This document shows, piece by piece, positions 5,948 to 6,850 of a DNA stretch of 6,850 nucleotides. How positions within the stretch are numbered: position 1 is the first letter of the stretch; every line of letters starts with the position of its first letter. Source of the stretch: Competibacteraceae bacterium UBA2788 (GTDB lineage Bacteria > Pseudomonadota > Gammaproteobacteria > Competibacterales > Competibacteraceae); the NCBI GenBank assembly GCA_002352185.1, contig DEHY01000176.1, forward strand, positions 4,218-11,067, in the 5' to 3' direction. The notes under the pieces are model-generated. The model was given only the letters and a program-made list of their open reading frames with translations, had not been told where the DNA came from and did no database searches. The position numbers were made by a program, and so were the translations under genes.

Positions 5948-6701
5948 TTTAGCCCAGAGTGCGGTGCATCTGATCTGGACGGCGGCGAGGAAGGATGCGA
6001 AGTTTTTGGCATAGTGTGTAGCGCTTCCGCGCCGTCTTTTGAGGTGAAGAAAAGCGGTTGCAACAAGATAGCGGAGCGTGTAGAGAACCTTGTCATCAGG
6101 TCGTACGCAATTCGGTTCTTCTTGGGCGGGATGACCGGGATCATTCCCTGCCGCTTCGCGTGATCTACGATCGCGTCGGTGTCATCCCCCTTGTCGGCCA
6201 GAAGGTCATCGGCGCTCAAACCGTTGATCCGGTGGGCAGCATGCGTACAATCCGCGTCTGTATCCTGAGTGACAACGACTCTGACCGGCAGACCATGCGT
6301 ATCCACGGCCAGATGTATCTTGGTATTGAGTCCCCTTGTGTGCGGCTCATGTCTTGGTTTGCGCCTTTTGCACCCGCCGCGTGCGGGTGGACTTTGCAGT
6401 GGCTGGCGTCGAACATCAACCATTCATAGTCTGGATCGTCGATCAAGACTTCCAGCAACCTTTCCCAAACCCCCTGGTCCCGCCAGCGGATAAAACGGCG
6501 GTGCGTGTTGCTCCAGCCGCCGTAATCCGGCGGCAAAGCGCGCCACGGTGCCCCCGTGCGCATGATCCAGAAAACAGCATTGATAAACAAGCGATTATCC
6601 TTCGCCACTCCGCCCCAAACGCCGGAGCGCCCCGGCAAATGCGGCTCCAGCAATGCCCATGCCTCGTCCGATATATCGTGCCTTCTGTGTAAATGTCCCA
6701 T
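5939..6701 (-). pseudogene. IS5-family DDE transposase, broken in three frames
   Basis: The start ATG at 6701 has an excellent AAGGAGGT site 5 bases upstream. Frame A (6701 to about 6332) encodes residues 1-123: ISDEAWALLEPHLPG, a GAPWRALP segment, and the first catalytic Asp in LMFDASHCKVHPHAAGAKG (D98). At a G4 run (6332-6335) homology moves by -1 to frame B with GLNTKIHLAVDTHGLPVRV and the second Asp in LLADKGDDTD. Near 6092-6100 it moves again to frame C with LYTLRYLVATAFLHLK, then HYAKNFASFLAAVQIR and a stop at 5939-5941. The first shift could be the -1 frameshift known from some two-frame IS5-family members; the second is decay. The third catalytic residue, Glu in the usual VENAFLHLK, is Ala here (codon 6059-6061). 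Total coding length, about 254 codons, is normal for the group. Inactive as it stands. Confidence 0.85.
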
Positions 6702-6743
6702 GTCAACCTCCTTTCAGGCCAACATGATTCTCTCACATCCCAG

Positions 6744-6762
6744 ATCTCATGACTACAATATC
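6744..6762 (-). repeat. Terminal inverted repeat, right end of the IS
   Basis: Right-end partner of the repeat at 5929-5947, differing at two positions (both C/T transitions). TA follows at 6763-6764. It lies about 43 bases upstream of the transposase start codon, leaving room for a transposase promoter inside the end. Confidence 0.8.
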
Positions 6763-6764
6763 TA

Positions 6765-6850
6765 GTAAGTGGTAGTTTAGTCCATGAGTGATTTCTTGCC
6801 TCATCGAGGCTATCCAAGGGTATGGCTTGGTTTTCGCCAATGAAAGTTCT
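6765..6850. other. Unassigned right flank of the IS
   Basis: These 86 bases are less GC-rich than the rest of the window. One minus-strand frame has no stop from the edge to the IS, but the 28 residues resemble nothing I know, and such a short open frame is expected by chance. It may be the remains of whatever lay here before the insertion. Confidence 0.3.

Larger units (their letters stand above)
5929..6762 (-). mobile_element. IS5-family (IS427-like group) insertion sequence, degenerate
   Basis: An 834-bp element bounded by terminal inverted repeats: GATACTGTAGTCACGAGAT at 5929-5947 and, read on the minus strand inward from 6762, GATATTGTAGTCATGAGAT (17 of 19 identical). TA flanks both ends (5927-5928 and 6763-6764), consistent with the short TA target duplication known for IS427-type members. 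The single transposase gene fills the element and its stop codon lies within the left repeat, a common layout in this family. The reading frame is broken (see the pseudogene entry), so the copy should not move by itself, though its ends could still be recognised by a related transposase supplied elsewhere. Confidence 0.85.

Noticed and set aside
6765..6850. Gene fragment interrupted by the IS at the right edge
   Set aside because: An open frame of 28 codons is within chance expectation and the joined left-hand frame is not recognisable as protein.
1..6850. CRISPR array, toxin-antitoxin pair, tRNA or riboswitch
   Set aside because: No regularly spaced repeats, no small gene pair with such features and no cloverleaf or known leader motif were found on reading both strands.

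Overview
The window looks like chromosomal DNA of a GC-rich gammaproteobacterium. The housekeeping proteins (HemW, RdgB, RNase PH, YicC) resemble their Escherichia coli/Pseudomonas counterparts, and rph and yicC stand back to back as in E. coli. The hypothetical gene and the solitary ParA are of kinds I associate with environmental gamma- and betaproteobacteria; I cannot place the genus.

Layout, left to right. (1) 1-321, plus strand: the 3' part of a RimI-like N-acetyltransferase gene, cut by the window edge. (2) 352-1512, minus strand: hemW, a radical-SAM heme chaperone. (3) 1623-2444, plus strand: an unrecognised 273-residue protein carrying a 69-residue domain twice. (4) 2413-3054 and 3062-3781, minus strand: rdgB and rph, 4 bases apart, so probably one transcript; the 3' end of rdgB overlaps the 3' end of gene 3 by 32 bases. 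(5) 3962-4828, plus strand: yicC, divergent from rph across a 180-base spacer with inverted repeats and a plausible rph promoter. (6) 4864-4892: a symmetric terminator-like hairpin between yicC and parA. (7) 4960-5724, minus strand: a ParA-type ATPase gene without a parB partner in view. (8) 5929-6762: a decayed 834-bp IS5-family (IS427-like) insertion sequence with near-intact terminal inverted repeats, flanked by TA on both sides; its transposase needs three reading frames and has lost the expected catalytic glutamate. The last 86 bases hold nothing I can assign.

Functional theme: RNase PH (3' RNA trimming), YicC (RNA decay), RdgB (removal of non-canonical purine triphosphates), HemW (heme delivery) and RimI (protein N-acetylation) are ordinary cell maintenance. 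The less ordinary parts are the duplicated-domain gene lying between rdgB and hemW on the opposite strand, the orphan ParA, and the dead IS about 200 bases upstream of parA. I see no CRISPR array, toxin-antitoxin pair, phage genes or RNA gene, and nothing that amounts to a new multi-gene defence or metabolic system.
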